The notes under the pieces are model-generated. The model did no database searches. It had not been told where the DNA came from and worked only from the letters and a program-made list of their open reading frames with translations. From positions 228,927 through 292,926 of the forward strand of contig NZ_FMXR01000006.1 in assembly GCF_900104415.1 (NCBI RefSeq): 64,000 nucleotides of DNA, in the 5' to 3' direction. This DNA comes from Eubacterium oxidoreducens. Its GTDB lineage: Bacteria; Bacillota; Clostridia; Lachnospirales; Lachnospiraceae. Positions 35,563 to 44,670 of the stretch are shown piece after piece. The position numbers and the translations under genes are program-made. Positions within the stretch are counted from its first letter, which is position 1, and the number at the start of each line of letters is the position of its first letter.

Positions 35563-37093
35563 ACTCATTTCTCTCCCAAAAACTTTTTTCTATACTTCTA
35601 TAACATAATGCTTCACTTAAATGTTCTATTAAAATCCGCTCACTCCCATCCATATCCGCTAATGTACGGGCAACTCGCATAATTTTATAATACCGTCTTG
35701 TGCTTAATTTTAATTTTACAAACATCTCTTCCATGTATGTTCTTAATTCCTCTGTGAGAGGACAAAAATTCTCAATTCTCGATGACGGAATCTGTCCATT
35801 ATAAGAAAAGCACTCCTTTTTATATCGCTGTTTTTGAATTTCATGAACCTGCATCACTCGTGCTCTAATTTGTTCTGAAGTCTCTGTTGGTTCACGACTG
35901 CAAAAAATCCCCATCGGCTGTTGCATAATCTCGATTCCAAGATCGATTCTCTCTAAAAGCATTTGCGAAACAGACGACAGATAGGAGCCAATCTGAGAAG
36001 ACGTACATGTGCACTTGTTCATATCCGGATAATAACCGCACCTGCAGGCAGACATTGCCGCAACAAGCATAAAATCTGCCGGATATTCACAATTCCCGCT
36101 CAAGCGACTGATTCTGATTCTTTTATCTTCCATAGGCTCTCGTAATTCACTCAAAACACTTTTATCAAATTCGGAGAACTCATCCAAAAACAAAACTCCG
36201 GCATGTGCAAGCGAAATTTCGCCCGGTTTTAGCGCTGTTCCTCCCCCTATTAACCCGCCTTTTGAGATGGAATGATGCGGTCTGCGAAATGGACGTTCTG
36301 AAATCAATCCGCTTCCCGGATTCAAAAGTCCGCTAACTGAGTAAATCTTAGAAAGCTCCATCTTTTCAATTTCGTTTAGCGGCGGAAGTATTCCCGGTAT
36401 CCGAACTGCCAACATTGTCTTGCCGACTCCCGGTGGTCCAATCATTAATAAATTATGCATCCCGCTTGCTGCAACTTCACATATACGCTTAGCTTGTTCA
36501 TGACCTGCAATATCCGAAAAATCCGGATACGATTGTATTTCATTTTGCATTTTCGTTTTAACGATTTTTATCTCATAAAAATCCCTTCGTTTTAACAAAT
36601 CAATTGTTTCACGCAAAGTGCTAACCGGATACACTTTTATACCGGATACCAGCATAGCTTCTTCTTCATTCCCCTTAGGGATAATGCAGTATTTCTTACC
36701 TTTCTGCCTTGCCATATCCACAATGGAAAGGATTCCTTCCACCGCCAAAATCTTTCCGCTAAGAGATATCTCCCCAGCCACAAGTCCTTCTTCTAACCTA
36801 TTTTTATCCACAATCCCCATCGCTCCGCAAAGCGCAAGTGCCACCGGAAGATCAAATCCTGTTCCTGATTTTTTTAAATTAGCCGGATAAAAATTCACAG
36901 TTATTCTTCGAACCGGAAGTGCATATCCGCTATTGGCAAGTGCAATTCTAACCCGCTCTTTCGCTTCTTTTACTTCGGTTCCTAAAAACCCCACCATCTC
37001 AAATACAGGTAATCCTTCCGAAATATTAGCTTCAATCGACACTAAAACACTGTCAATTCCTCTAAGAATTGCCGTTTCTGTTATACTATACAA
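35552..37093 (-). CDS. comM: ComM/YifB family AAA ATPase (Mg chelatase-like)
   Basis: ComM is a helicase that extends D-loops during transformation; the family was earlier labelled magnesium chelatase. The 513-residue protein has an N-terminal Lon-protease-like domain, then Walker A LMIGPPGVGKTMLAVRIPGI, HHSISKGGLIGGGTALKPGE, LFLDEFSEFDKSVLSELREP and a C-terminal domain with RLSGNCEYPADFMLVAA. A four-Cys cluster (CRCGYYPDMNKCTC) is present. The start is a TTG at 37093 with AAAGGAA five bases upstream. It is co-transcribed with dprA. Confidence 0.94.
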   Translation of the reverse strand: MYSITETAILRGIDSVLVSIEANISEGLPVFEMVGFLGTEVKEAKERVRIALANSGYALPVRRITVNFYPANLKKSGTGFDLPVALALCGAMGIVDKNRLEEGLVAGEISLSGKILAVEGILSIVDMARQKGKKYCIIPKGNEEEAMLVSGIKVYPVSTLRETIDLLKRRDFYEIKIVKTKMQNEIQSYPDFSDIAGHEQAKRICEVAASGMHNLLMIGPPGVGKTMLAVRIPGILPPLNEIEKMELSKIYSVSGLLNPGSGLISERPFRRPHHSISKGGLIGGGTALKPGEISLAHAGVLFLDEFSEFDKSVLSELREPMEDKRIRISRLSGNCEYPADFMLVAAMSACRCGYYPDMNKCTCTSSQIGSYLSSVSQMLLERIDLGIEIMQQPMGIFCSREPTETSEQIRARVMQVHEIQKQRYKKECFSYNGQIPSSRIENFCPLTEELRTYMEEMFVKLKLSTRRYYKIMRVARTLADMDGSERILIEHLSEALCYRSIEKSFWERNEYDL

Positions 37094-37121
37094 TTAAATT
37101 CCTTTCTAGGATTTGAAAAAT

Positions 37122-37136
37122 GTCGGGATATCCGAC
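37122..37136. repeat. Small inverted repeat upstream of comM
   Basis: GTCGG and CCGAC flank GATAT, 29 bases upstream of the comM start codon in the divergent gap. It may be an operator for comM-dprA; arms are short, so chance is possible. Confidence 0.3.
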
Positions 37137-37156
37137 GAAAGAAATATAGATTTTAA

Positions 37157-37176
37157 GATGCTATTATGTTAGCATC
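37157..37176 (+). terminator. Terminator-like hairpin in the divergent comM/pseudouridine synthase gap
   Basis: GATGCTA and TAGCATC pair perfectly around six bases and are followed on the plus strand by CTTATTTTTATTTG. It lies 65 bases before the pseudouridine synthase start, so it could attenuate that gene; no upstream plus-strand gene exists for it to terminate. Confidence 0.4.
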
Positions 37177-37240
37177 CTTATTTTTATTTGTAAAGAATTA
37201 CTTCTTGCACTCCTCGTACAAATCTTTAATAATAGGATAC

Positions 37241-38125
37241 ATGAAACGCACACTTATTTATAAAATTGAAGAAAAATTCAACAATATGACAATCGAACAA
37301 TTCATCCGTAGCAAAGGTTTTTCCCACAAAGTCATCGTGGCTTTAAAAAAGACACCAAATGGCATTGTAAAAAACAACATCTGGGCTTATACTCGCGAAT
37401 CAGTATCGACAGGCGACATCCTAACTCTTACCCTAAACGAAGAGGAATCTTCTGATAAAATCATTCCGATTAAGCTTCCACTTGACATTGTATACGAAGA
37501 TGACGATTTATTAGTTATAAATAAACCAAGCGGTATGCCAACACATCCCTCATACAAAAATTATGACAATACGCTGGCAAATGCTGTAGCTTATTATTAT
37601 CAACAGCAAAATCAATCTTTTGTTTTTCGATGCATCAACCGGCTAGACCGTGATACCACAGGTCTTACCATCATTGCCAAAAATCCATTTTCTGCAAGTG
37701 TCTTATACAATGCCGCCAAAAACAGACGCCTTCATCGGACTTATGAAGCACTTGTTTGTGGAAGACTTGAAGGCGAGGGTGTGATTGATGCACCAATTTC
37801 CAGAGAGGTTCATTCCACAATCACAAGATGTGTAGATACAAAAAACGGCGAAAGAGCGGTCACACATTATCGCTCTCTCGCCTATCATTCCGATAAAGAC
37901 TTATCTTATATAGCTTTGCAGCTAGAAACCGGCCGCACGCACCAAATACGTGTACATATGAAGCATATTGGGCATCCATTACCCGGTGATTATCTTTATC
38001 ATCCGGATTATACTTATATCAATCGGGTCGCACTTCATTCATCCGGTCTTGAATTTGACCATCCCATCACCCAAAAGCATCTAAAGTTTTATTGTCCGAT
38101 ACCACAAGATATGAATATTATCTGA
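37241..38125 (+). CDS. RluA-family 23S rRNA pseudouridine synthase
   Basis: Members isomerise uridine to pseudouridine in rRNA or tRNA. From the ATG at 37241 (AGGA upstream) the protein has 294 residues. The catalytic motif RLDRDTTG (Asp136) is clear, preceded by DDLLVINKPSGMPTHPS and followed by RTYEALVCGRLEG and LETGRTHQIRVHMKHIGHPL. A short S4-like N-terminus lies before the catalytic domain. The target uridine cannot be told from sequence. An earlier in-frame ATG at 37166 adds a stretch unlike the family. Its end overlaps the end of trpS by eight bases, tail to tail. Confidence 0.93.
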   Translation: MKRTLIYKIEEKFNNMTIEQFIRSKGFSHKVIVALKKTPNGIVKNNIWAYTRESVSTGDILTLTLNEEESSDKIIPIKLPLDIVYEDDDLLVINKPSGMPTHPSYKNYDNTLANAVAYYYQQQNQSFVFRCINRLDRDTTGLTIIAKNPFSASVLYNAAKNRRLHRTYEALVCGRLEGEGVIDAPISREVHSTITRCVDTKNGERAVTHYRSLAYHSDKDLSYIALQLETGRTHQIRVHMKHIGHPLPGDYLYHPDYTYINRVALHSSGLEFDHPITQKHLKFYCPIPQDMNII

Positions 38126-39122
38126 TTCTCTCCGGAAATCCTACTTTCTTTTGCACTTTGCGTAGTGTTTTATTTGCAAAATACTGCGCTTTTTCTGCAT
38201 TTTCTTTAATGATACCGTTTAAGTATTCTTTATCTTTTATAATTCTGTCAAATTCATCCTGAAGCGGTTTTAACCTAGCAACAACTTCTTCTGCAACGGC
38301 CTCTTTAAGTTGTCCATATCCACCATCTGCAAATTCTTTAACCGCTTCTTCCGTTGTTTTTTCCGTACAAGCGCAATAAATATCCAAAAGATTCTTAACT
38401 CCCGGCTGTTCATCACTATACTGAACAATGCCCACAGAATCTGTTACTGCTCGTTTGAACTTTCTTCGTATTGTATCCGGATTATCCATCAGGTACACGC
38501 TAGCGTTTTTATTCTCATCAGACTTCGACATCTTTTTATCCGGTTCTTGAAGGGACATAATTTTGCGTCCTGCTTTACCAAAATATGGCTCCGGAATCGT
38601 AAAGACATCGCCGTAAATACTGTTAAATCTTTGTGCAATATCTCTGGTTAATTCCAGATGCTGCTTTTGATCTGCTCCAACCGGAACAACATCCGTCTGA
38701 TATAAAAGAATATCTGCAGCCATAAGTACCGGATACGTAAACAAACCGGCATTGATATTATCAGCATGTTTAGCGGATTTATCTTTAAACTGCGTCATCC
38801 GATTAAGTTCACCCATATATGTATAACAGTTGAGAATCCAAGCAAGCTCTGCATGACCAGATACATGAGACTGATAATAAATACAATTCTTCTTAGGATC
38901 CAGTCCAGCAGCAATATATAATGCCAATAGATTCCTTGCTCTCTTCCTAAGTTCTGCCGGTTCTTGTCTTACTGTAATAGAATGCTCATCTACAACGCAA
39001 TAAAAACATTCATATTCCTCACTCAAAGACACCCAATTATTTAAAGCTCCAAGGTAATTTCCCAATGTTAAATCACCTGTTGATTGCATTCCGCTAAATA
39101 ATACTTTTTTTCCATCAATCAT
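38118..39122 (-). CDS. trpS: Tryptophanyl-tRNA synthetase
   Basis: TrpRS charges tRNA-Trp. The 334-residue protein is a class I synthetase with a HIGH-like TLGNYLGAL motif, the KMSKS motif as DKKMSKSDENKNASVYL, and GADQKQHLELTRDIAQRFN. The usual QPTG near the N-terminus reads QSTG. No T-box leader is visible: the gene lies 13 bases after the DUF5662 gene. Length and motifs are normal. Confidence 0.97.
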   Translation of the reverse strand: MIDGKKVLFSGMQSTGDLTLGNYLGALNNWVSLSEEYECFYCVVDEHSITVRQEPAELRKRARNLLALYIAAGLDPKKNCIYYQSHVSGHAELAWILNCYTYMGELNRMTQFKDKSAKHADNINAGLFTYPVLMAADILLYQTDVVPVGADQKQHLELTRDIAQRFNSIYGDVFTIPEPYFGKAGRKIMSLQEPDKKMSKSDENKNASVYLMDNPDTIRRKFKRAVTDSVGIVQYSDEQPGVKNLLDIYCACTEKTTEEAVKEFADGGYGQLKEAVAEEVVARLKPLQDEFDRIIKDKEYLNGIIKENAEKAQYFANKTLRKVQKKVGFPERIR

Positions 39123-39135
39123 GATTCTTTTCTCC

Positions 39136-39666
39136 TCATCTGTTTAATACTTCTTTTCGAATATATTCATACAAAGCTTCCTCGCCTTGTTGTGCGAGTA
39201 ACTTAAGCATATGTTCTAATAACTGTCGCGACTCATCATGCATTACCAAATGGTCTTTTCCTCTCAGGTAATATTGCAGCGAGCTTGCATCGGTATACTT
39301 TTCTTTTTGATAAACTTTCGAAGCCGCAATACGGTCCATTACCATCTCTACCACATATTTCTCGGGAATCCTCATCCCCACAAGTGTTTGACCCGGTTCA
39401 AATCCAAAATCAATCCAGTATTCAATGTGATGTTTATTTCGTCCTTTATGATGAAGCCAGGAATAAGACAGCCCTTTCTCCTGCCGCTCAATATTATTGG
39501 GACTGACATCACCCCGGAAATATTTTGCTCCCACCATAAATTCGGTAGGTGAAAATTTGGACAGGTCGTGAAAGATGCCTTGTCTGTAAAGTCCAACCTT
39601 AAAACAGCCCTGTCTGACCAAACGCTTATGACGCATTACGGTTTTTAAATGTTGCCATGCTTTCAT
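39136..39666 (-). CDS. DUF5662 family protein
   Basis: This 176-residue protein matches the DUF5662 family common in Clostridia; its function is unknown. It has His/Asp-rich stretches, GIFHDLSKFSPTEF near residues 30-43 and LHHKGRNKHHIEYW near 70-85, that could bind metal, followed by MDRIAAS. Its helical, His-rich design resembles HD-type phosphohydrolases, but this is inference. I choose the ATG at 39666, with AGGAAG nine bases upstream, over a TTG at 39687. It is co-transcribed with trpS. Confidence 0.8.
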   Translation of the reverse strand: MKAWQHLKTVMRHKRLVRQGCFKVGLYRQGIFHDLSKFSPTEFMVGAKYFRGDVSPNNIERQEKGLSYSWLHHKGRNKHHIEYWIDFGFEPGQTLVGMRIPEKYVVEMVMDRIAASKVYQKEKYTDASSLQYYLRGKDHLVMHDESRQLLEHMLKLLAQQGEEALYEYIRKEVLNR

Positions 39667-39710
39667 AAACATTTTCTTCCTTTTCAATCAATCTGTTTTA
39701 TTCTACCACT

Positions 39711-39730
39711 ATTTCCCCAAAATTGGAAAT
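39711..39730. repeat. Inverted repeat in the divergent DUF5662/malic enzyme region
   Basis: ATTTCC and GGAAAT flank eight bases. It lies about 45 bases upstream of the DUF5662 start and 31 bases upstream of the malic enzyme -35 box. It could be an operator for either gene; the arms are short. Confidence 0.3.
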
Positions 39731-39760
39731 GAACTTGTTACTTTTTATCCGTTCCACTCA

Positions 39761-39789
39761 TTGAGGTTTTTATTTTGGTATGCTATTAT
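39761..39789 (+). promoter_or_regulatory. Sigma-A type promoter of the malic enzyme gene
   Basis: TTGAGG (39761-39766), 17-base spacer, TATTAT (39784-39789), with an extended -10 TGC just before. The malic enzyme start follows 42 bases later with an AAGGAG ribosome site. Confidence 0.75.
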
Positions 39790-39830
39790 AACTCAGATGG
39801 AATTAGAAAATAAAAAGGAGATCATTTATC

Positions 39831-40982
39831 ATGGATTTGAACGAAAAAGCCCTTATAGCACACAAAAAATGGAACGGTAAATTATGCATCAATTCCAAAA
39901 GTCCTGTCAATACCAGAGAGGACTTATCAATCGCATACACCCCAGGTGTTGCTGCGCCTTGTATCGAAATAAAAAACGATCCGGAAAATGCTTACACATA
40001 TACCATGAAAGCAAATACTGTCGCTGTTATTTCTGACGGAAGCGCCGTACTAGGACTTGGCAACATAGGTGCACTTGCCGGTATGCCGGTTATGGAAGGA
40101 AAATGTGTACTTTTTAAAGAATTCGCCGGCGTTAATGCAGTACCAATCTGTCTTGATACACAAGATGTTGACGAAATCGTAAAAACAATCACTTATCTTG
40201 CTCCAAATTATGGCGGCATTAACCTAGAAGACATTTCAGCACCTCGTTGTTTCGAAATCGAAAAACGTTTAAAAGAAACTTTGAACATCCCTGTATTTCA
40301 TGATGACCAGCATGGCACAGCCATCGTTGTTCTTGCCGGAATCATCAATGCTCTTCGTGTAACAGGCAAAAAGAAAGAAGACTGTAAGATTGTTGTCAAC
40401 GGAGCAGGCTCTGCCGGAATTGCAATTACCAAGCTTCTTCTTCGATATGGCTTTAAACATGCAACCATGTGCGATATTAATGGAATTCTTCATAAAGATT
40501 ACGATGGTCTTAACTGGATGCAAAAAGAAATGACCCAGGTTACAAATCTTGAAAACAAGACCGGTACACTTGCCGATGCTTTAAAAGGTGCTGATATCTT
40601 TGTCGGTGTTTCTGCGCCAAACATAGTCACACCGGAAATGGTTTCTTCAATGAATAAAGATGCTATTATTTTTGCAATGGCCAATCCAACACCTGAAATC
40701 ATGCCTGATCTTGCTAAAAAAGCCGGAGCCAAAGTTGTCGGAACCGGAAGAAGTGATTTTCCAAATCAGGTTAACAACGTCATTGCCTTCCCTGGAATCT
40801 TTAAAGGGGCGCTGGAAGGTCGCGCTAGTCAGATAACAGAAGAAATGAAACTTGCAGCAGCCGAAGCGCTTGCCAACCTTGTCAGCGACGATGAACTTAA
40901 CGAAGATTTCATCATGCCGGAAGCTTTTGATCCACGTGTTGCGGAAGCTGTAAGCAAAGCAGTTCGCGAGCATATTAAATAA
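39831..40982 (+). CDS. NAD(P)-dependent malic enzyme
   Basis: Malic enzyme decarboxylates malate to pyruvate, making NAD(P)H. The 383-residue short form has IAYTPGVAAPCIEI near the N-terminus, INLEDISAPRCFEIE, VFHDDQHGTAIV and the dinucleotide fold NGAGSAGIAI. The phosphotransacetylase domain of the long MaeB form is absent. Coenzyme preference cannot be read safely. It has its own promoter and precedes a radical SAM gene by four bases. Confidence 0.95.
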   Translation: MDLNEKALIAHKKWNGKLCINSKSPVNTREDLSIAYTPGVAAPCIEIKNDPENAYTYTMKANTVAVISDGSAVLGLGNIGALAGMPVMEGKCVLFKEFAGVNAVPICLDTQDVDEIVKTITYLAPNYGGINLEDISAPRCFEIEKRLKETLNIPVFHDDQHGTAIVVLAGIINALRVTGKKKEDCKIVVNGAGSAGIAITKLLLRYGFKHATMCDINGILHKDYDGLNWMQKEMTQVTNLENKTGTLADALKGADIFVGVSAPNIVTPEMVSSMNKDAIIFAMANPTPEIMPDLAKKAGAKVVGTGRSDFPNQVNNVIAFPGIFKGALEGRASQITEEMKLAAAEALANLVSDDELNEDFIMPEAFDPRVAEAVSKAVREHIK

Positions 40983-40986
40983 AACT

Positions 40987-41931
40987 ATGACAGCATATGA
41001 AACCTGGCATCAAAAGCGCTATCATTCTCTTGATGCTTATATCAAAAACACATATGGTGAAAAAATGTACCGCATTTCCATTAATGCCGGTATGACTTGT
41101 CCAAACCGTGACGGCACATGTTCTAGCGGTGGATGTATATTCTGCAGCGAGGGCGGATCAGGAGATTTCGCCCCTGCTGCTTTTTCTTCCATTACAGAGC
41201 AAATTGAAGAAGGCAAACGTAATCTGTCCAAAAAAGTTCATTGCAGATACTTTATTGCATATTTCCAGGCCTTTTCCAACACATACGATTCCGTCGAACG
41301 TCTAAGAACGCTTTATACGGAAGCGATTTCTCATCCGGATATCAAAATATTATCCATTGCCACACGGCCGGACTGTTTAAACGACGAAATTATTGCTTTA
41401 CTAGACGAAATCAATCGGATAAAACCGGTCTGGATTGAACTAGGGTTGCAAACGATTCACGAAAGAACTCACCGGCGTATGAACACCCACTTTCATATAA
41501 AAGACTATGAAAAAGCATGTGACCAACTCCACGCGATTGGAGTAAACGTAATTACACATGTCATCTTCTCTTTACCTGAAGAAACCAAAGAGGAGATGCT
41601 TGCAACCATTCAATATCTCGCAAGCCGAAGAACGGACGGTATAAAAATCCATATGCTCTTTGTCTTAAAGCACACACAACTAGGGCGGTATTACCGGCAG
41701 CATCCTTTTCCTTTATTAAGCTGCGAAGAATATGTGAATCTCGTATGTGACAGTCTAGAACTACTTCCGCCTGATTGTATTATTCACCGCCTTACAGGAG
41801 ATGGCCCAAAAGATCTTCTTATTGAACCACAGTGGACTTCCAATAAATTAGTTGTTTTTAATTCAATTCAAAAAACTATGAAAGCAAGAAATACCTATCA
41901 AGGAATCTATTATAAAGGGGGAAATGACTAA
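40987..41931 (+). CDS. TIGR01212-type radical SAM protein (YhcC-like)
   Basis: This 314-residue protein belongs to the TIGR01212 radical SAM family, similar to Escherichia coli YhcC; the reaction is not established. The iron-sulfur cluster cysteines are in CPNRDGTCSSGGCIFC near residues 38-53, followed by a TIM-barrel with ELGLQTIHERTHRRMNTHF and GVNVITHVIFSLPEETKEEM. No separate ribosome site is obvious, so translation may be coupled to the malic enzyme gene. It shares one base with the next gene. Confidence 0.9.
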   Translation: MTAYETWHQKRYHSLDAYIKNTYGEKMYRISINAGMTCPNRDGTCSSGGCIFCSEGGSGDFAPAAFSSITEQIEEGKRNLSKKVHCRYFIAYFQAFSNTYDSVERLRTLYTEAISHPDIKILSIATRPDCLNDEIIALLDEINRIKPVWIELGLQTIHERTHRRMNTHFHIKDYEKACDQLHAIGVNVITHVIFSLPEETKEEMLATIQYLASRRTDGIKIHMLFVLKHTQLGRYYRQHPFPLLSCEEYVNLVCDSLELLPPDCIIHRLTGDGPKDLLIEPQWTSNKLVVFNSIQKTMKARNTYQGIYYKGGND

Positions 41932-42443
41932 TGTCGCAAGTGCAAAGTCTATATAAGCTTATTATCTTATATATGCTCAACAAAGCAAAGCAACCTTTGC
42001 TTGGAACCCAAATTACCGACTTTTTCCAACAACATGATTATACTAATTATTTCACCGTACAAGTGACTTTCCAGGAACTTAGCGAAGCAGGGTTTATTAC
42101 ATTTGCGGAAACGCATAATAACACTTATTATTCTATAACACAATCCGGACGAGAGACATTATCCTACTTTCCGGAACAAATATCACAGGAAATTCGCGAT
42201 GAAATCAAAGACTACTTCTCTTCCATTGAGTTGCCTTACGATTCCGACATACAATGTGTGGCCAATTATTATAAGACAACCGGCGGATATAATGCAAATT
42301 GCCAGTTAAACAGCCAATCCACTACTTATCTTGATTTAACAATGCATGTCCAGACGATTGAAATGGCAGAATCCATTTGTTCCAACTGGAGAGCACAAAG
42401 CGAAGAAGTCTACCATCATCTCTTGGAAATTCTAATCAAATAG
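41931..42443 (+). CDS. DUF4364 family protein
   Basis: This 170-residue protein matches DUF4364, a family largely confined to Clostridia. The first 70 residues look like a winged helix (LYMLNKAKQPLLGTQITDFF, then FQELSEAGFITFAETHN), suggesting a DNA-binding regulator; the rest is a small alpha/beta domain. Function is unproven. It overlaps the radical SAM gene by one base and ends at a strong terminator. Confidence 0.8.
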   Translation: MSQVQSLYKLIILYMLNKAKQPLLGTQITDFFQQHDYTNYFTVQVTFQELSEAGFITFAETHNNTYYSITQSGRETLSYFPEQISQEIRDEIKDYFSSIELPYDSDIQCVANYYKTTGGYNANCQLNSQSTTYLDLTMHVQTIEMAESICSNWRAQSEEVYHHLLEILIK

Positions 42444-42445
42444 AT

Positions 42446-42487
42446 AAAAGCCGGCATCCTATCAGATCCTAATAGGTACCGGCTTTT
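42446..42487. terminator. Bidirectional terminator between DUF4364 and nadC
   Basis: Outer arms AAAAGCCGG and CCGGCTTTT plus inner arms ATCCTAT and ATAGGT form a long stem in the 47-base gap between convergent genes. T-runs follow on both strands, so it should stop both transcripts. Confidence 0.85.
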
Positions 42488-42490
42488 GCT

Positions 42491-43348
42491 TTATATATTC
42501 GTTTTTAAATTTTTCAAAGAAAGATCCATAATCGGTGCCGAATGCGTTAATGCACCGCATGAAACAAAATCAATTCCCAAATCACATAATCTTGAAATAT
42601 TTTCCTTGGTCACATTGCCTGAACATTCAATCTGCGCTTTGTGCTGAATCATCGCACACGCTTCTTTCATCATCTCATCCGTCATATTATCCAGCATAAT
42701 AATATCTGCACCGGCTTCTAAAGCTTCCTGCACCATATCAAGATTTTCCGTTTCTACTTCAATCTTGCGAACAAATGGGGCATACTCTCGAGCCATCTCA
42801 ACCGCTTTTCTCACGCCTCCTGCAGCTGCTATATGATTATCTTTTAGCAGGATACCGTCTGATAAATTATATCGATGATTCGTTCCTCCACCAACTTTTA
42901 CTGCATACTTTTCAAAAATACGCATGTTTGGCGTTGTCTTTCTTGTATCCAATAATTTAATTTTGGTTCCCTTTAACAAATCTGCAACTTGAGAAGTATA
43001 GGTTGCAATACCACTCATACGCTGCAGATAATTAAGTGCTGTTCTTTCTCCGCATAAGAGTGTCTTCACATCAGCCGTGATTTTCATAATCACCGTTTTA
43101 TTTTGAATACGATCTCCATCTTTGGCATATTCTTCAAATGATACATTTTCATCTAACAACGTAAAGACACGTTTAAACACCTCAAGTCCGCAGATGATTC
43201 CATCCTGCTTGCAAATCAGTTCAACGTTTCCTAGCTTTGGTTCTCTCATTATAGCATTCGTTGTTACATCTTCACTTGTAATATCTTCTTGTAATGCGCT
43301 TAGAATCAGCGGATCTACGTTTAACTTCATAGTTACCTGATCAAACAT
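42491..43348 (-). CDS. nadC: Quinolinate phosphoribosyltransferase NadC
   Basis: NadC makes nicotinate mononucleotide from quinolinate. The 285-residue protein has ERTALNYLQRMSGIATYT, LLDTRKTTPNMRIFEKYAV, HRYNLSDGILLKDNHIA and ADIIMLDNMT, all typical of the family. It shares one base with nadB, so nadA-nadB-nadC form a compact de novo NAD operon. Confidence 0.97.
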   Translation of the reverse strand: MFDQVTMKLNVDPLILSALQEDITSEDVTTNAIMREPKLGNVELICKQDGIICGLEVFKRVFTLLDENVSFEEYAKDGDRIQNKTVIMKITADVKTLLCGERTALNYLQRMSGIATYTSQVADLLKGTKIKLLDTRKTTPNMRIFEKYAVKVGGGTNHRYNLSDGILLKDNHIAAAGGVRKAVEMAREYAPFVRKIEVETENLDMVQEALEAGADIIMLDNMTDEMMKEACAMIQHKAQIECSGNVTKENISRLCDLGIDFVSCGALTHSAPIMDLSLKNLKTNI

Positions 43349-44634
43349 TAACTAGCGCTCCTTTCCATAGCCTGTTCTATCATCTTACGATATTGTTCGC
43401 CAAGATATTTTTCATCATCATAAAGCGAAAAATCAAAATCATTTCCAAGATGTTCAAGACATTTTGACTGCTCAAACTGTTCTGCAATCTGCTGCGAGCT
43501 TCTCTTGGCAAAAACGAGACTCTCCAACAGCGAATTGCTGGCAAGACGATTCTTCCCATGCACTCCATTGCATGCAGTCTCTCCGATGGCATAAAGTTGG
43601 TCCATCGTTGTTTTACTATAATAATCCACCTTAATACCGCCCATAAAATAATGCTGTGCCGGTACAACCGGTATGGGTTCTTTTGGAACATTATAACCTT
43701 TCTCTCTACAGTAAGCTACAATATTCGGAAAATGCTCTTCCAATTCATGAACCGGAATATTCTCCATTGACAACCACACGTGCGGCATATGATCCTTTTC
43801 CATCTGCTGAAGTATGGCCTGTGTCACAACATCTCTTGGTAATAATTCATTGACAAATCTTTTCTTATCTTTATTTAACAATATTGCGCCTTCACCTCTT
43901 ACGGACTCTGAAATCAAGAAGCTACGCTCATTCGAATCTTCCAAATAAAAGGTTGTCGGATGAATCTGAACATAATCAACATTTTTAAGTTCTACGCCAT
44001 GTTTTAATGCAATTGCCAAAGCATCTCCTGTCAAATGACGATAATTTGTCGAATGGCGATACAATCCACCGATTCCACCGCAAGCAAGTATCGTGTAATT
44101 AGCCAGGATTTCATGAACCTGACCATCACTTTCTCTCACTATCACACCATAGCAGCGATTACCGCGACTGATAATATCAACCATTGTACAATATTCTTTG
44201 ATTTCGACATTATCAAGTTCCTTTACTCTTTGCAATAACTTGCCGGTAATTTCTTTTCCCGTAATATCCTCATGAAAAAGTATTCGTTTATTCGAATGTG
44301 CGCCTTCTCTGGTAAATGTCAGATTCCCCTGATTATCACGATGAAAATCAACCCCATAGTGAATCAAATCCGAAATGATGTCCTGAGACGATTGAATCAT
44401 AATCTTCACAGAATTTCTGTCATTTTCATAATGCCCGGCCTTCATTGTATCTTCAAAATAGCTTTCATAATCATCCTCATCACGAAGCATGCAGATACCG
44501 CCCTGCGCAAGATAAGAATCATTACTCGTAAGATCCGCCTTTGTAATTATCGTTATTTTTTTGTCTTTTGGAAGATTTAAGGCTGCATACAACCCCGAAC
44601 AGCCACTTCCAACGATTACGATATCAGTTTTCAT
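43348..44634 (-). CDS. nadB: L-aspartate oxidase NadB
   Basis: NadB oxidises aspartate to iminoaspartate with FAD; in anaerobes fumarate is a likely acceptor. The ATG at 44634 (AGGAGGT upstream) gives 428 residues beginning MKTDIVIVGSGCSGLYAAL, the FAD fold. QGGICMLRDEDDYESYFEDT, HSTNYRHLTGDALAIALKHG and HYFMGGIKVDYYSKTTMDQL mark the succinate-dehydrogenase-like family. The C-terminal helical domain is shorter than in longer NadB forms. Confidence 0.95.
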   Translation of the reverse strand: MKTDIVIVGSGCSGLYAALNLPKDKKITIITKADLTSNDSYLAQGGICMLRDEDDYESYFEDTMKAGHYENDRNSVKIMIQSSQDIISDLIHYGVDFHRDNQGNLTFTREGAHSNKRILFHEDITGKEITGKLLQRVKELDNVEIKEYCTMVDIISRGNRCYGVIVRESDGQVHEILANYTILACGGIGGLYRHSTNYRHLTGDALAIALKHGVELKNVDYVQIHPTTFYLEDSNERSFLISESVRGEGAILLNKDKKRFVNELLPRDVVTQAILQQMEKDHMPHVWLSMENIPVHELEEHFPNIVAYCREKGYNVPKEPIPVVPAQHYFMGGIKVDYYSKTTMDQLYAIGETACNGVHGKNRLASNSLLESLVFAKRSSQQIAEQFEQSKCLEHLGNDFDFSLYDDEKYLGEQYRKMIEQAMERSAS

Positions 44635-44670
44635 AAGATACCTCCTGCCCTTATTCACGGACAACTTCAT

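Noticed and set aside
35552..37093. Magnesium chelatase for chlorophyll or cobalamin synthesis
   Set aside because: Domain order with a Lon-like N-terminus and the neighbouring dprA identify ComM/YifB.
39123..39830. T-box leader upstream of trpS and its operon
   Set aside because: Only 13 bases separate DUF5662 from trpS, and no T-box sequence or terminator/antiterminator pair is seen before DUF5662.
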